DNA of 64,000 bases from Lumbricus rubellus (lineage: Eukaryota > Annelida > Clitellata > Crassiclitellata > Lumbricidae), in NCBI GenBank assembly GCA_945859605.1, contig OX243819.1, positions 7,418,419-7,482,418 of the forward strand. The letters run 5' to 3'. The notes beneath the pieces were generated by a model. It was given only the letters and a program-made list of their open reading frames with translations. It made no database searches and was not told the origin of the DNA. How positions within the stretch are numbered: the stretch's first letter is position 1; each line of letters opens with the position of its first letter. Shown here one piece after another: positions 44,421 to 56,461 of this stretch. Both the position numbers and the translations under genes were made by a program.

Positions 44421-45426
44421 TCTAAAGGATAATGAACTGGACTTGCTGGCACAATATATACATGGGAGATATATTTTATCGACTCCAAGAAGATACGCAA
44501 AACTGACACATGACAAACAGATGAATTCATCGTCGTTAGGGCGGACAAGACACCGACACAGCAACACGAACATCGATACAAATCTCAATCAGTGGCGTAA
44601 CAACCATGTAACGAAAATCCACGGGCCCCCGAGATCCAAAGGGCCCCAAGCTTATTAAGTAAAAAACGTTTCATGTACTTTTTGTAGTTTTTCCGTTTCA
44701 GATTGTAGAGTACATCTGACCATATTAAGTAGGCCTAGCCGGAATATGATGGATACGATGGATGATACGCTTGTGTCGTGTCTATCGGGACTGTATGGGT
44801 CATCGGATGTGAGAGCATTTGACTCAAAGTAGACATCAACACTTAGTCGCACGTTAGGGGCGGGGTATACGGTTAGGGTATACGTTCAACCAAGGAGGTC
44901 TAGGTTCATCCAAGTGCCCCACCAGAGGTGCATACATCACTTAATCGTCCTTATCCGATCAGTCAAATCCAGCGTTAAGGAATGATGCTTGAAATGGTAT
45001 ATGCCTTCTTTTCCACTCCCTCTAATTATAGCTGTGTGTGTGTGTGTGTGTAATTATCTATCTGCCTGTCTGTCTCTGTCTGTCTCTCTCACTCAGTGTG
45101 TGTGCATTGTGTGTACCTGTCTTTGTCTCTGTGTATGTCAATGTCTCTATACGAGTCAAGCGTTGAAGTGACTGGTACACACTGCATGCACGTTGCAGTG
45201 TTCATTCCTTCGCGCTCATAATAACAGTCACTGCATTCATTCATTTACTTGTACCTGGATCATCATTATTGCGGTGCCTAAACGAAAATAATCATCATAT
45301 AAGATGAATGCCATGAAATGCTTGCATAGTTCTTTCTGGCAGTCAAAAACGAGCTGAGAAAAATCGAAAATTGAGGCTGCTTTGGTCGGCACTCCCTCAA
45401 TCAATTCGTTTTTTAAGATGCAAATA
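44421..45426. other. non-coding region
   Basis: No coding region. At 44,594 'cagtggcgtaacaacc' looks like one end of a hAT MITE whose other end I did not find. A (TG)n tract is at about 45,032-45,052, followed by CT-rich repeats to 45,140. Confidence 0.45.
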
Positions 45427-46000
45427 TAGTGTCGATATTCCTGCAGCTGCAGCTATTGCGGAGAAACGCAGAGGAGGAAGTCGATGCTAGTCCAGTTTGT
45501 TCCGAAGAGCCGACAACTTCCCAAGGAGAAAAAGACAATACTGTAGGTGAGGAAAGTGACATTACCTTCAGTTCTTCTAGCTATCACATCACGTTGTCAA
45601 TGCCTGAATTGGCCACTGCCCAGTGGTGTTGACAAGAGGGTTGGGGGTTAAACCCCCCATTGACTTAGGGAAAAAGTTTTTTAATGTTATTTATCCACTT
45701 ATATAAGACAAAACAAGCATCCGGCCAGTAACCCCCACCCCTCATCATAAATTTCTGGCTACACCACTGCCACGCCCTGTGTGCTCTTTGTCACCCTCCC
45801 AGCCACCGTCGCCAGCACAGAGCGCTCCTTCTCAAAATTGAAAATAATAAAGACTCATCTTAGGTCAACTATTTCACAGTACAGGCTTGATGGTCTTTCT
45901 CTCCTTGCAATCGAAAACGAAAGTGCAAAACAATTGACTATCGATGACTTGATAGACACAGTTTACACTGACAGACGTCTAGTAGATGCTAACTACACAA
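45427..46000 (+). pseudogene. hAT transposase C-terminus (ZMYM1-like), with MITE insertion
   Basis: After a MITE the frame gives FVTLPATVASTERSFSKLK and TISQYRLDGLSLLAIENE, the hAT dimerisation domain of ZMYM1-like proteins. Before the MITE, SMPELATA probably belongs to the same exon (ELATA + HALCALF). The upstream transposase core is missing here. Confidence 0.75.
45621..45769. mobile_element. hAT-type MITE (149 bp) within hAT coding sequence
   Basis: Ends cagtggtgt and acaccactg. The flanks ccactgcc (45,613-45,620) and ccacgccc (45,770-45,777) match at 6 of 8 bases, consistent with an aged 8-bp duplication. Confidence 0.65.
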
Positions 46001-46560
46001 ATGACACTAACGATGATGCCATCGTTCTGAGGGATACTGCTCTGACCAGCTGGTCAAACATTGCATTCTTTTCTCATATTGTACCCTTGGGTGATGCCAC
46101 TGAAAATGGGATTACTTCTGCTGTACTGAAGTGCTTGCAAGACCAAGGAATCAGTATGGCTGTCATGGCAGAATGTTCCATTGGAATTGGAGTGAAAGGT
46201 GCATCTGTTATGTTAGGGGGAAAGGAGGTGATGTTGAAAAATTAAGACAGCATTGTCTATCTTTGATTAGAAGGCATTGTTTTAATCATCGTTTGGAATT
46301 ATCTGTGAATAATGCAGTCAAATCATGGTCAGAAATCAACCAATTCAAACTTTTTGAGACAGCTTGTATGCTGTGTATTAAATGTCACGTAGCCTAACGC
46401 ACAAAGCGATTTGGTAGCAGTTGCTGGCGAGATGAATGTACATCTGATACTGATTGGTAGAGTGTTCGATGTGCGTTGGGTGGCTAAGAGTTGCAGTAGT
46501 TTGGCAGCTACTGACACACCACACCTTGAAAGTTCCTGCATCTACTGCCTGCGAAAGATT
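46001..46560 (+). pseudogene. hAT transposase core fragment (ZNF862/KIAA1586-like)
   Basis: GITSAVLKCLQDQGIS, GASVMLGGK, then in a shifted frame HCFNHRLELSVNNAVKSW and FDVRWVAKS, in the order seen in hAT transposase cores. Frameshifts near 46,225 and 46,400. It directly follows a hAT C-terminal domain, so the natural order is reversed and two different hAT remnants have been joined. Confidence 0.7.
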
Positions 46561-46799
46561 TGTCTTCCTCCAAAATGATGAACACTGGGATGTAACACTG
46601 CATGAAGCAACTGCAGCCAACTTTTACCATCACGTGAGATATATCTTTGCTGTCATACTCCCAACTTGCACCTCTTCAAACCCAATGCAGCTGTGACTTG
46701 TGACAGACACACAAGACTGACATGACTGAAGACATCGTCATCACAGCAAGACATGCCCCACCCCCACGACATGCCCCCCTCCACACTCAGTCTCAACTA
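46561..46799. other. non-coding gap
   Basis: No coding feature recognised. Confidence 0.4.
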
Positions 46800-47030
46800 C
46801 ACAGATGAAATGTTCAACCAGGCACTAATGATGATAGAAGACAAAGTTTTGTCAATGGTTGGCGAAACTTTCGAAGACCTCCAACTTGAACCACTAACAC
46901 CATGACGGGCAGACTCAAACAGACTCAGTTGCGAAATGCTCCATGAACCAGCCTACAACCCAGACCAACTTGCTCAGAAGGCAGAGTCTTCTGTCCAGAA
47001 TCTTTCGCCCGACCAATGACCATACAGCTG
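46800..47030 (+). pseudogene. Helitron helicase fragment (upstream of Pif1 domain)
   Basis: YTDEMFNQALMMIEDKVL and NRLSCEMLHEPAYNPDQL resemble the linker just before the Pif1-type helicase domain in Helitron proteins, and the same linker recurs at 56,470-56,620. Stops are present and no helicase motif follows. Confidence 0.6.
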
Positions 47031-47859
47031 GAGTGAATGAATTGATTATCCAATGGCCTTCTTTTATTGTTTTATTGAGAAAAACGCACCCAAGATGGTG
47101 GTTGCCTAATCTTTCGGTGAACTGTCTACCAACATAGAATCAAATTGGAAAGAATGATACTGCTGAAATTTATAGTCAAAATTGATTTAAACTAATAGCT
47201 GGTAATTCTGCCATGTAGTATCAATGCTACTGAAAACAAACTATGCACGAAACGAAATGTCAGTCGTAAGAAGAGCCATATTCATTGTTTCTTCTACGAG
47301 CACAATCAAATATGTCGCTACACACAACCATCTGCATCTGATGGACATCATTAAAGGCAAATTGGACAAAATCAAAGAATGGAATATCAAATACAGTTCC
47401 ATGCAAGAAGTCGTCAGATGGGTGGGTGGCAAAAGGCAGAGACAAAAGTGTCTGTACTGTACAAGTTGTTGACTGAGCATGGTCAACGTGTCCTCAAACT
47501 CTCCACACTTTGTAAATTATGGTGTCGCAGCCAATCCAAAGTCAGATTGATGCTGGGTGGTGTAGTGAACTTCGCTAGAAGCAGAATACCGTGCGAGGGC
47601 ATTAAGTGCACTTGCTGCTAGAGAGCAATGAATGCGGTTGAGTTCGTCGGTTAAAACTTTAGCTTCACCATACAATTGACCCGGTTAAGATCTTGGAAGT
47701 TAACCAGACGTAATGCATGTAATTAGGCAGATAATTCATGGACGAGTTGAAATGGCGGCTGTATAGGATTATTGGACGGTAAAGGTCTCAAGTTAACCAG
47801 GTCAAAACACACTAGGTATCTTGGTTAAACCACCCGATGACCGGAGGTGCTGACCCATC
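47031..47859. other. non-coding region with weak LINE-like trace
   Basis: A short stretch near 47,340-47,440 (KGKLDKIKEWNIKYSS) is reminiscent of reverse transcriptase linker sequence but is too weak to call. Confidence 0.35.
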
Positions 47860-48449
47860 GTGGTTCCAACCTGTGCCGATCGAGGAGCCAGAAATTTCTA
47901 TAATAGGTTCATAAACAATTTCGGCACCAAAGCAGCGCCCCTGACAGAACTATTGAGGAAGGACCAATCCGACAAAATAAAATGGACCGACACGGAAGAC
48001 AATGCATTTCGCACGTTAAAAAGAGACTTGACGTCAGACAATATGCTGATACCACCAGACATCAAGAAACCGTTTGCTCTGCGCTGTGACGCAAGCGGTT
48101 CTGGGATCGGTTCGGTTCTTGCCCAGATCGATTCAAACGGCCAAGAACGACCCATAGGGTATGCAAGTAGGAAACTAATCGAAAGGGAAGCAAAAATGAG
48201 TACAGTTGAACGCGAACTCTTGTGTGTCGTTTGGTCCCTCAATCACTTCCAGCAATACACATACGGGACAAAGGTCAAGTTGTTCAGCGACCATAATTGA
48301 TTAAAGTGGCTGCAAACAATGGCCAACCATAATCCTCGTTTAACAAGATGGGCCTTAGCAATTCAGCGCTACCAAATCGAGATACATTATGTACCGGGAA
48401 AGCACAACTCAATGGCAGACGGGTTATCTCGTTCATTCATTACCAATTG
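47860..48449 (+). pseudogene. Ty3/gypsy reverse transcriptase end and RNase H
   Basis: FYNRFINNFGTKAAPLTELL is the RT connection region. The RNase H domain follows: ALRCDASGSGIGSVLAQ, STVERELLCVVWSL, a FSDHN block, and YVPGKHNSMADGLSRS. One in-frame stop (TGA, 48,298) interrupts FSDHN*LKWL. The frame then ends at a stop a few residues after DGLSRS, with no integrase downstream. Neither LTR was recognised with confidence. The 1-2% of damage seen suggests a fairly old copy. Confidence 0.88.
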
Positions 48450-49050
48450 AATCTGTTCAAATGATACAGGTGTAGTGTGGACAGCTTTAAGTTCAGAAGT
48501 TTGGATTGTTTAGAATTCTTGTATTAATCATGTTAAGCGCTAGCTAACTGCTATAATGTTTATCCGATTGATATTACTCGTTGTGTGTTTGTTTGTGCTT
48601 TATGTTCTAGATTAAACACTTGGGAACTCGTGTTAGCCAGCCTCGCGACGTCGCGAAACAACGGTGAACAGACATTACGCTAATTGCCGCTGATTGAGAC
48701 GTTCGTCTGTGCTCATTGTCAAATAATCGTCGACCCGTAACGAGTCCTCCTTAATGAGCCGACTTTTACTTGCTGAGACACAAAGAAACTTTTGAAGTAT
48801 TTGGACCTCCAAAGGACATACCTTTTCGCCCTGTTAGCCATGGAAACAATGTGCCAAATATTGCCTTTGTGCCCGAGATCAGTTGCCGACTGTTAAGGAT
48901 CTCTGGAGATTTATGCGAAACAGGATTTCTATTTCTCAGTCACTATCCAAAGCTACAATGCTGTTGCCTACTAGGGCTTGTCTGGATTACCCAGGGGCTA
49001 TGATCAAAATTGAAAAAACATGCAGAATCAAAATCTCACCAGGAGCTTCA
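48450..49050. other. region downstream of gypsy fragment
   Basis: It might contain remnants of a 3' LTR (a TGTAGTGTGG start near 48,470), but I could not confirm this. Other open segments are unassigned. Confidence 0.35.
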
Positions 49051-49800
49051 GAATTTGAAAGAAAAAGCAGGAAATGAAGCCATACCTAATCAGTTTCTTA
49101 GTTTAAAAAAACCCATAAGATTGAGGATACATTAAGAATATTTAGGACTGCGTATTTTCTTGCAAAGAATCTGCTTCCATTCACTGATCAGGCTGATTTA
49201 GTAGAGCTTCAGAGGAAATCAATGGATTAAATAGCTCTTGGAAATTGTCTGCATTCAAGTCACAGTGCAAATATGATTGTTAATCACATTGCCACAACAA
49301 TGCGTGAAAAGATAGTGAAACACTTAAAGGACAATGATGGTAAAATATCTGTCATTGTTGACGAATCAACCACAATTAATAAAATTTCTACAATGTGCGT
49401 GTTCATACGCGCATCAGTTGATATATGTGATCCAGTGACTATGCTGCTGGATTTGGTGGAACTTCCTGGACAAGATTCTGAGACCATCACGACCGCGCTG
49501 CTGAAAAGTCTTGAGAAAGCTGGGTTTGATGTGCCATATTTAAAGAAACACTGGATTGCACTCACATTAGATGGTGCTAGCTCCATGCTGGGGAAAAGTC
49601 AGGACTTGCTGTGCGTTAGAAAGAAATATTTCCACGTCTTTTCATCTGGCACTACTTAAACCACAGACTGGAACTTGGAGTTGGTGATACGTTAAAAGAG
49701 TTCTCACAAACGAATCACTTTAAGGACTTCATGGAACAATCTTCAAGAAATACTTCATCCACTTGTGAGCTATTACAAGAAACTGGGAAAAAGTGATTTT
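49051..49800 (+). pseudogene. hAT transposase fragment (KIAA1586/ZNF862-like)
   Basis: FRTAYFLAKNLLPFTDQADL, SVIVDESTTINKISTM (an aspartate of the hAT catalytic core), LDLVELPGQDSETITTALL and HWIALTLDGASSMLGK follow each other in the order expected for a hAT RNase H-like core. A stop at 49,228 and shifts after 49,615 break it. It covers the same domain as 46,001-46,560 but is a separate copy. Confidence 0.78.
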
Positions 49801-50569
49801 GTCACACATCAGTTTTGTTGTAATATCGGAAAGCAACACTCATGACACAGTCCCGTCCAGCTCATCATCTCGGCAAAACAGGAGACGCTCTATCACAAAA
49901 CGCTGTCACAATTTGAAGACAAAACATCGTAACATTTGGAGATGCATGCAAACAGATTCACACTCATGCATCTTTAGGAAATATATATGAGAATTGAGAA
50001 ATATATATGAGAATATGTATACCCATCTTAATTAAATATTAAGCGCAGTGTCAATAGATTTGTACTTTTTTTATTCTGTTTGTGAACAGGTATCCATCAA
50101 GTGAAGATTATTCAGCTGTTTGCTCATCCCTTGTGAATACACACTCCTATATAGAAGATAAATTCAAGGCTGGAAGGCAAAATGGGCCTCGTTTTGCTTT
50201 TACAAATTATTCATATGTTGATTGTGACATCATGATTCGTTTTAACTAACACTCCCTGAATATTTATTTATTAAAAAGAAGCAATTTTTATAACACACCT
50301 TCAAGACTACAGGTCTGCTCAGAAATGCTCCGGACACAATCTTGGCTAAATAGCATAGTCTTTTAGGCTAGAATAGAAGATGGTGGAGTGACCCCTGTGC
50401 ACTACACAAAGTGCCACAGGAAGCCCATTCCAGTGTGCAGGGTCAGTACTGAGAAGCATAAAAAATGGTTATGTGAAGCCGCAAAGCGCCAGCCGTCCGA
50501 AAGTAATGCGAGGCACAAGCAGCATACTGGTGATAATATTAGTTTGCAATTGACAGATGAAGCAACGCT
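49801..50569. other. region without firm gene
   Basis: A short open stretch near 50,090-50,190 (YPSSEDYSAVCSSLVNTHS) recalls a segment of multi-copy fish and invertebrate genes of unknown function. No firm assignment. Confidence 0.35.
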
Positions 50570-50760
50570 GCGGCATATTCAAGACAGCAAAATTGCCGCC
50601 ACAGTGCATGATAACGGTTCTAGCATGAACTTGGCAATAAGTTCACTTGACACAGTTGGCCAGACCACCACTGTTTCACACGTACACACTTGCAATTAGC
50701 CATAAATGCTAGGCTTTGAGAGGATGGGTTCATGATTATATCAACAGAGTTGAATATGTG
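50570..50760 (+). pseudogene. hAT (ZBED-like) transposase fragment
   Basis: KIAATVHDNGSSMNLAISSL matches the TDNGSN block of ZBED-type hAT transposases, which contains a catalytic aspartate. A degraded HT…AINAGL-like stretch follows. Only about 60 codons are recognisable. Confidence 0.55.
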
Positions 50761-51109
50761 CAATAAACACGAAACAATCAATGGGTCACAATTCAAGCGC
50801 AGTACAGTGTCTATAGAGGTTCTGCAAAAAAACAGATGGCATTAAATGGCCAAGATGGCAATAGTTGACGAATTTGACTCATAACATGCTTAAAAGACTA
50901 GTGAAGAGCTGTGCAAAGTCACCGTTACCCACCTCTGATGAATAACAGGTTCACTGTCACCGATCTTGACCTTGCTATGCTTTGTCTGCTCCAATTCCTA
51001 GTTCTTTCACCACCTGGCAGGGCATTATAAAAGTTCAGATAGTTCAGGAGTGTAACGGTGTGTGATCCATTTATTTTGAAATTGATGGCCAGCAATTAAC
51101 GAGACAATG
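50761..51109. other. non-coding gap
   Basis: No coding feature recognised. Confidence 0.4.
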
Positions 51110-53570
51110 TTTAAAATATGTGAACAGCATAGTGATGAGTGGGGGGTTTATCACTTGAAAACTTGCGGTGATTTGCGTGCCGCTGATGCACGATATCATG
51201 TCAAATGTCACTTGTATTTTTAAACCATTTCAGATATAAGCCTTCACTATTCGTGTCTACTCCTAACGTTGCCGGTAGACCTGTAAGTAGCGAAATGATG
51301 GCTTATTTTGATATTGTTTGTGAATGGGCCAAAAGTGGCGATTGTGAATTATTTACGGTCTGGGAATTGCATGACAAAATGGTGGAATTGGCAAGTTTAT
51401 TGCATTGGTTATCTAAAAGCTCTTCTTCGTTAAACGCTATGATGAGCACATCTTGTTTGCAAGCGTTTGTGGTCGAACAGATGTGATATGTTTTAAGAAT
51501 AAGGCATCTCACATATTGAATGACCAGTGGTATGCAGACTGAATAGTATGTGAACTGAGAGACGTGACCGAAGATCGTAATACGTGGAGAAGGTTGCTCA
51601 TGGCGGTCGCTAGGGTTCAAAGAATCGACGGCACAAGGTGATGCAGACAGAGACAAGGATGTGAATATTGAGAGTGAGCGTATTGTCTCTGCTGTTGCCC
51701 AGTTTATAAAGGCCAGCATAAGAGATGCCAATTATGATACTGAACACTATCCCTTAAATTCTGATTTTGGTCAGAGGTCTGCTGCTAAGGGCTGGGTTAC
51801 ACCACTATTAAGATTGTTTCTCCAAGGCCTAGTGTGCGATGAACTGAAGCAGATTGCTTTGGGGCATAGCATCGTTCAGGCAAGTCGACCTCGCTCTGTG
51901 CTATCTCCCGTTCTTTTTGGCTCTTTTTGGTGTTGGTGTATCACTTGACCATGTTTTAGACTCCAAGTGGCTACTTACAGTACTATCACAACTGGGGTTT
52001 TCTGTTAGTTCTGAAGAGGTCATGAGTTACAAGCAATTAATTGCTCAAACTAATGACAGTGATCTACCCCAAAGCCATCCCCATTCTTTTACTCAATGGT
52101 CAGCAGATAATGCTGACCATAATGTCATAACACTTATTGCTTTAGGGGTTTTCCATGGAATGAGAATAATGTCCATGTCAGTGCCAGGTGCTTGGCTTCC
52201 AGAATCAACTGGAATTGGATTATTTGGTGAAACGCCCATTAAACGACTTGAAAGAGTCAAAGTCATGAAGCTAACAAGAGGTAGAAACATTTGTTTGTTA
52301 TCATGTTTCACCCATGAACCAACTTTGTTTTCATTCAAGTTCGCAACCATAGCTGACATCAACAAAGTACTCATCTCACAACCTCACTCACTTTCTTTAA
52401 ATTTGGATCTATTATGGCATGCAGGATTGCAGGTTGGATTTTTAGAGATGAGCATAATGCCAGACCAAACTGGAATGGTTTCATGCAGATGATTTATGTT
52501 GGTGATCAGTCTCTTGATTTAAATCCTGGTGATAAATCATGCATCCTTTCCACATTGACATTCATTAGCAGCCAGTCTGCAAAACTTAATATAGAAAACG
52601 CTTGTGTTACTTTTGATCGACCTCCTTGGATAAAGTCAGTTGAGATTATTCAGGCTGAGAAAATGAACAACATAGCATGCTGAATTGGTGGGTTCCATAT
52701 GCCAATTGATGAGCTTTCTAGGTAGCATTGGGACGCTTATGTCTGGCTCTGGACTAGCAGCAGTCTTGCAGTGTTGTTACAGCCCCAATACAGTTATTCA
52801 CATGTTGTCAGGTAAGGCTGTGTCTCGAGCACTGCGTGCTCATTTTCTAGTTGATTCCACCCCCACTACTTCCTACTACACTCAGCAGTAGATAATGTTG
52901 ACGATTCAATATCTTCCAGTGACTTACTTAATCACGACGATGTTGAAACATTGCAGTTATTGTGCAATACCATTGCACAGTGCGACTTTGATGTGGTATC
53001 ATCAGCAAATAAGATATGATTGTATCCAGAAACTTGAATTAATTCTAACTTCTTATACGGCTTTTTAGCAGGAAGTCACGAACTGCTAAGCTATGGTTCC
53101 AGTATTGTAGTTACATTCAGATAATTAAAGATTTCATTCGTGCTGAACAAACTGGGAATTGGAGTCTGCACGTTGTAACTGTTGGAAAAATGTTGAACCT
53201 GTTTGCTGCAACTGGCCATAACAATTATGCAAAGTGCAGTCGACTGTATTTGCAAATGATGCAAGATCTGCCACAGCCCTGGCTGCATGACAAATTCATG
53301 AATCATGGCTAGCCTACCACACAGTTCGGCGCTCCGACCATTTCTGGGCGGCATTATCCACTGATAAATAGAAGAGGTAATGATGAGAGCACTGAAGGGA
53401 CGTGGAGTTTTAACTCATGGCAGAGGTTTGACAGAAAGTGTTCGTCTTTTGTGGGCGCACAGCACCCACAAATGTGCAAGCATTCACAATGCTTTGTCTT
53501 CCCTTACAAACACTGAGAACTCTTCTAATAATTCCCAACATGCGGACTTAGCAAGTTCAAGAAAAAATTA
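51110..53570 (+). pseudogene. broken gene of an unnamed repeated metazoan family (type C)
   Basis: Pieces in three frames reconstruct one gene order. First come ICEQHSDEWG and DARYHVKCHL (51,115-51,220), then FDIVCEWAKSGDCELFT (about 51,310). LDSKWLLTVLSQLGFSV, WSADNADHNVITL and GVFHGMRIMSMS span 51,960-52,170. Then ARPNWNGFMQMIYVGDQ, CVTFDRPPWIKSVE, GFHMLMSFLGSIGTLMSG-type sequence (52,690-52,745), MLNLFAATGHNNYAK (53,190-53,240) and MRALKGRGVLTHGRGLTES (53,380-53,440). I recall the same motif series in many multi-copy proteins of cnidarians, molluscs and fish. It is probably a transposase, but I know no named superfamily. Many frameshifts. Confidence 0.65.
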
Positions 53571-53616
53571 AAAGTACTATCCGGAATGGGTACAATATGG
53601 AAAAATAAAGGAATAA

Positions 53617-54110
53617 CTACGCCGCCCAAGCTAAGATTGTTGAGAACACTGAATTGGCCGATAGCAACAGGTTCAGAGGCATGGACATACAAAAAAAGTG
53701 AGCAAAGAAGAATATTTCATTTGAAACAACATCATATAGAAGAATACTGAGAATACCTTGGACAGCAAAAAAGACAACGAGGAGGTACTGAGAGAAGTGG
53801 GTGGAGAACAACTCTGGAGCGTAATAGTCAAAGTAAATTACAGTATTTATGAGAAAAACAACAAGACTGCCTTGAAAAAAATATAATAACTGGCGAAACT
53901 GAGGGATCAAGAGGAAGAGGTAGACCAAGAAGAATGTGGATGGACGATGTGAAGGAATGGACGGGACTGTCGATGGAGCTGGTGGTACGAGCAACACAGC
54001 AGAAGGATGTCTGGAGAAAAATTGTCCATGAGGCCGGCAATGTTCGAAGTGACGAATAAGGCACCAACGACAACGAACGTTTGAAATACAGTTGTGGTTA
54101 GGTCGGAAAA
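53617..54110 (+). pseudogene. LINE ORF2 C-terminal fragment
   Basis: The plus strand gives CEAWTYKKSEQRR-like sequence, GSRGRGRPRRMWMDDVKEW and TGLSMELVVRATQQKDVW, the usual end of I/Jockey-like non-LTR reverse transcriptases. VHEAGNVRSDE and a stop follow. Upstream RT motifs are missing. Confidence 0.75.
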
Positions 54111-54574
54111 AAATGACAGATTTGACGAAAAGCTCTGATAATAAATTGAAAAAGTCCTGATCGTTCCCCAAAATAGACATAGACCATCGTGCCAATGGCG
54201 CTAAAGCAGGATGTTAAGAACTTAGTAGAAATATTTGACGTCAGCATCCCAATTCCCAAATGGGAAGTGTGCTCACAACTGCTGTTGGCAAAGTGGCCAA
54301 ATGAAAAAGGGACATGCTTGAAATTTAAAAAAACTGCTGTTACAGCAACTCACACAAATTTACAACCAACAATTATTTCAGTGGGGTCTAAAGCCAGCAC
54401 TATATACTTCACTGTATCACCGCATTGACAGTTATGTCACACATGTGTCTAATAATGCAACACTACTGACATATTTGTCTAATAAATGACATACCATATT
54501 CACTCTTGCCTAGGGCAGAATCTGTTGATGTAAATATGCCCCAAAATACTGACATCAAGATCTAATCTAATCAT

Positions 54575-54796
54575 TTGCAAAGCACCTTTCACAGCAGATT
54601 TATCCACAAGTGCTCTCATAGTGACAGAGCCGTGAAAAGAAACAGGACTTTAGGCAGTGAAGAGATGGTTGAAATATTAAAGACAAGTGGTCAGTCCATT
54701 CCTCTGGACATAGAAGACAGAGGAATGGGGCTGGGAAAGGCAATAGAACTCGCAAGAGACCGGCCGAAATGGAGAAGTTTTGTTAGAGCCATTCCT
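54575..54796 (+). pseudogene. short LINE C-terminal fragment
   Basis: DIEDRGMGLGKAIELARDRP and KWRSFVRA match the extreme C-terminus of another non-LTR element. The frame runs without a stop into the duplicated segment that follows. Confidence 0.6.
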
Positions 54797-54948
54797 GAAC
54801 TGGAGTTGGCTGCAGAACTTGCTTCGATTCGGATCCTGCAATCGCCTTCTAAAGTTGACATAAAGCAACTTCAAGGATTACTACATAACAAATCTGTTGA
54901 CATTCAAAATATGTTTTCCAGTGAAGAGAAGTCTTTGGAAGAAAGAAA
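54797..54948 (+). repeat. 150-bp duplicated segment, copy 1
   Basis: About 97% identical to 57,884-58,026, coding ELAAELASIRILQS in both. It is fused to a LINE tail here and to a longer unknown ORF there. Confidence 0.9.
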
Positions 54949-55015
54949 GAAGGTCAGAGCAGAAATAAAACCTGGTTTCTATTACGAGCGGGCAGGACAA
55001 CAGAATCTAAACTGA

Positions 55016-55979
55016 AATACATATCTGCTTAAGGCTATTTGCTATCCAATTGAATCTGCTTTTTTTAATCAGCCGCAACAGGGTGGAGGTATTCCACATG
55101 AACATATCATCTTGACCAAGTCACTTACATGGTCACAGTGACATTTCCGTTGATCCGTGTGGGTTAATTATAAACTCTAATTATCCATTTATTAGTGCTT
55201 CACCCAATGATAGGGTTTTATTCAGTGCTACGAATAAAGTGCAGTAGAAATTAAATGTCCACATAGTTTCCGGTATAATGAGTCAACATAGGAATATAAT
55301 GCATTTAGCGATGACATCTGCTTCACTGAAAATGAAGGTCACGACTGAGATTCAACTTCACAAGGAACATCAGTACTATATAACCAGGTGCAGGCACTTG
55401 TGGCATTGAATTTTGTGACTTTGTTGCTTGCACATTCCTATCTGCAGTTTCGTGTATTATTGTAACCCAGATTCAGATTAAACCATCATGGTTAGTTCTG
55501 GAAGGCATGTAAGCAGCAAGCTTAATAATTTCTTCAAACTTTTGTTTACCTGAGACATGTGAAACGTGTATGCCCATCCCATATCAACTCAATCACTGAC
55601 CAATATAATGGGTCCACTGCCTCTGAACACTTTGAATGAAACACGGAAGTCTAAAATATCTTCTTCAAAATCGACTGAAAAATTAATTCATGATGCTCTG
55701 CTGGACCTTAAAGTTCATATAATTTTGAAATAACTTTAATCCTTATCAGTACAGCTGCCATAACCAACTGTTATTCAGATAACCATTTCTATCATTTCTA
55801 ATATATCCAACATCAACAAGCTTTTTCCTTAGACTCCAATACAGGGCATTACCGAAGACGTTGCTGTGCAAGGAAAAGCCTCAACACAACAGCAACAGAA
55901 ATTGAATAATTTCTCGGTACTTGTGCTTTTTTTATCCTGTCTTGGCTAGTCTATCATTAAGTTATTCTGGCAGAAGGGT
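55016..55979. other. non-coding region
   Basis: Nothing recognised. Confidence 0.5.
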
Positions 55980-56192
55980 TTGCCATACTACTTACTGAGG
56001 GAGGAAATGACATGTGATCTTTTTCCAGATATCAGAAATTCTCCAAAGACCGTCATTGACACCGATGTTTCTGCTGAAGAAAGGAAAAGTGATCATCTTT
56101 GGAAAGTGAGACCAGTGATAAATCGTGTTACAAAGGTTGTCTTCAACAAACACACACCAATGTTGCAGCTAGTCCGAATAGGTAGTTCTTGA
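55980..56192 (+). pseudogene. possible piggyBac transposase fragment
   Basis: SDHLWKVRPVINRVTK fits the 'drLyKvRPl' region that precedes the first catalytic aspartate in piggyBac transposases, but the frame stops before that residue. Weak evidence. Confidence 0.35.
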
Positions 56193-56461
56193 ATAGCTTT
56201 GTACCAAGGAGCAGCAACATTCATCCCTTTCAGTGCAGGGCAAATATTTACTGTGATCGCTACTTCACTAGCCAAAATCTATTCCCGTTAGTGAAGACGA
56301 ATTCAGGGCTATTCCTGTCAGCGACATGAAGACATGGCTATTCCCATCAGTGACAACTAATTCATGGCTATTCCTGAACTACTATGTAAAAAAATTGTCG
56401 TGAAATAAATAACCTGAAATAAGTTATGACACTTTTTGTTGTGTTCTACTTTATCGTGAAC

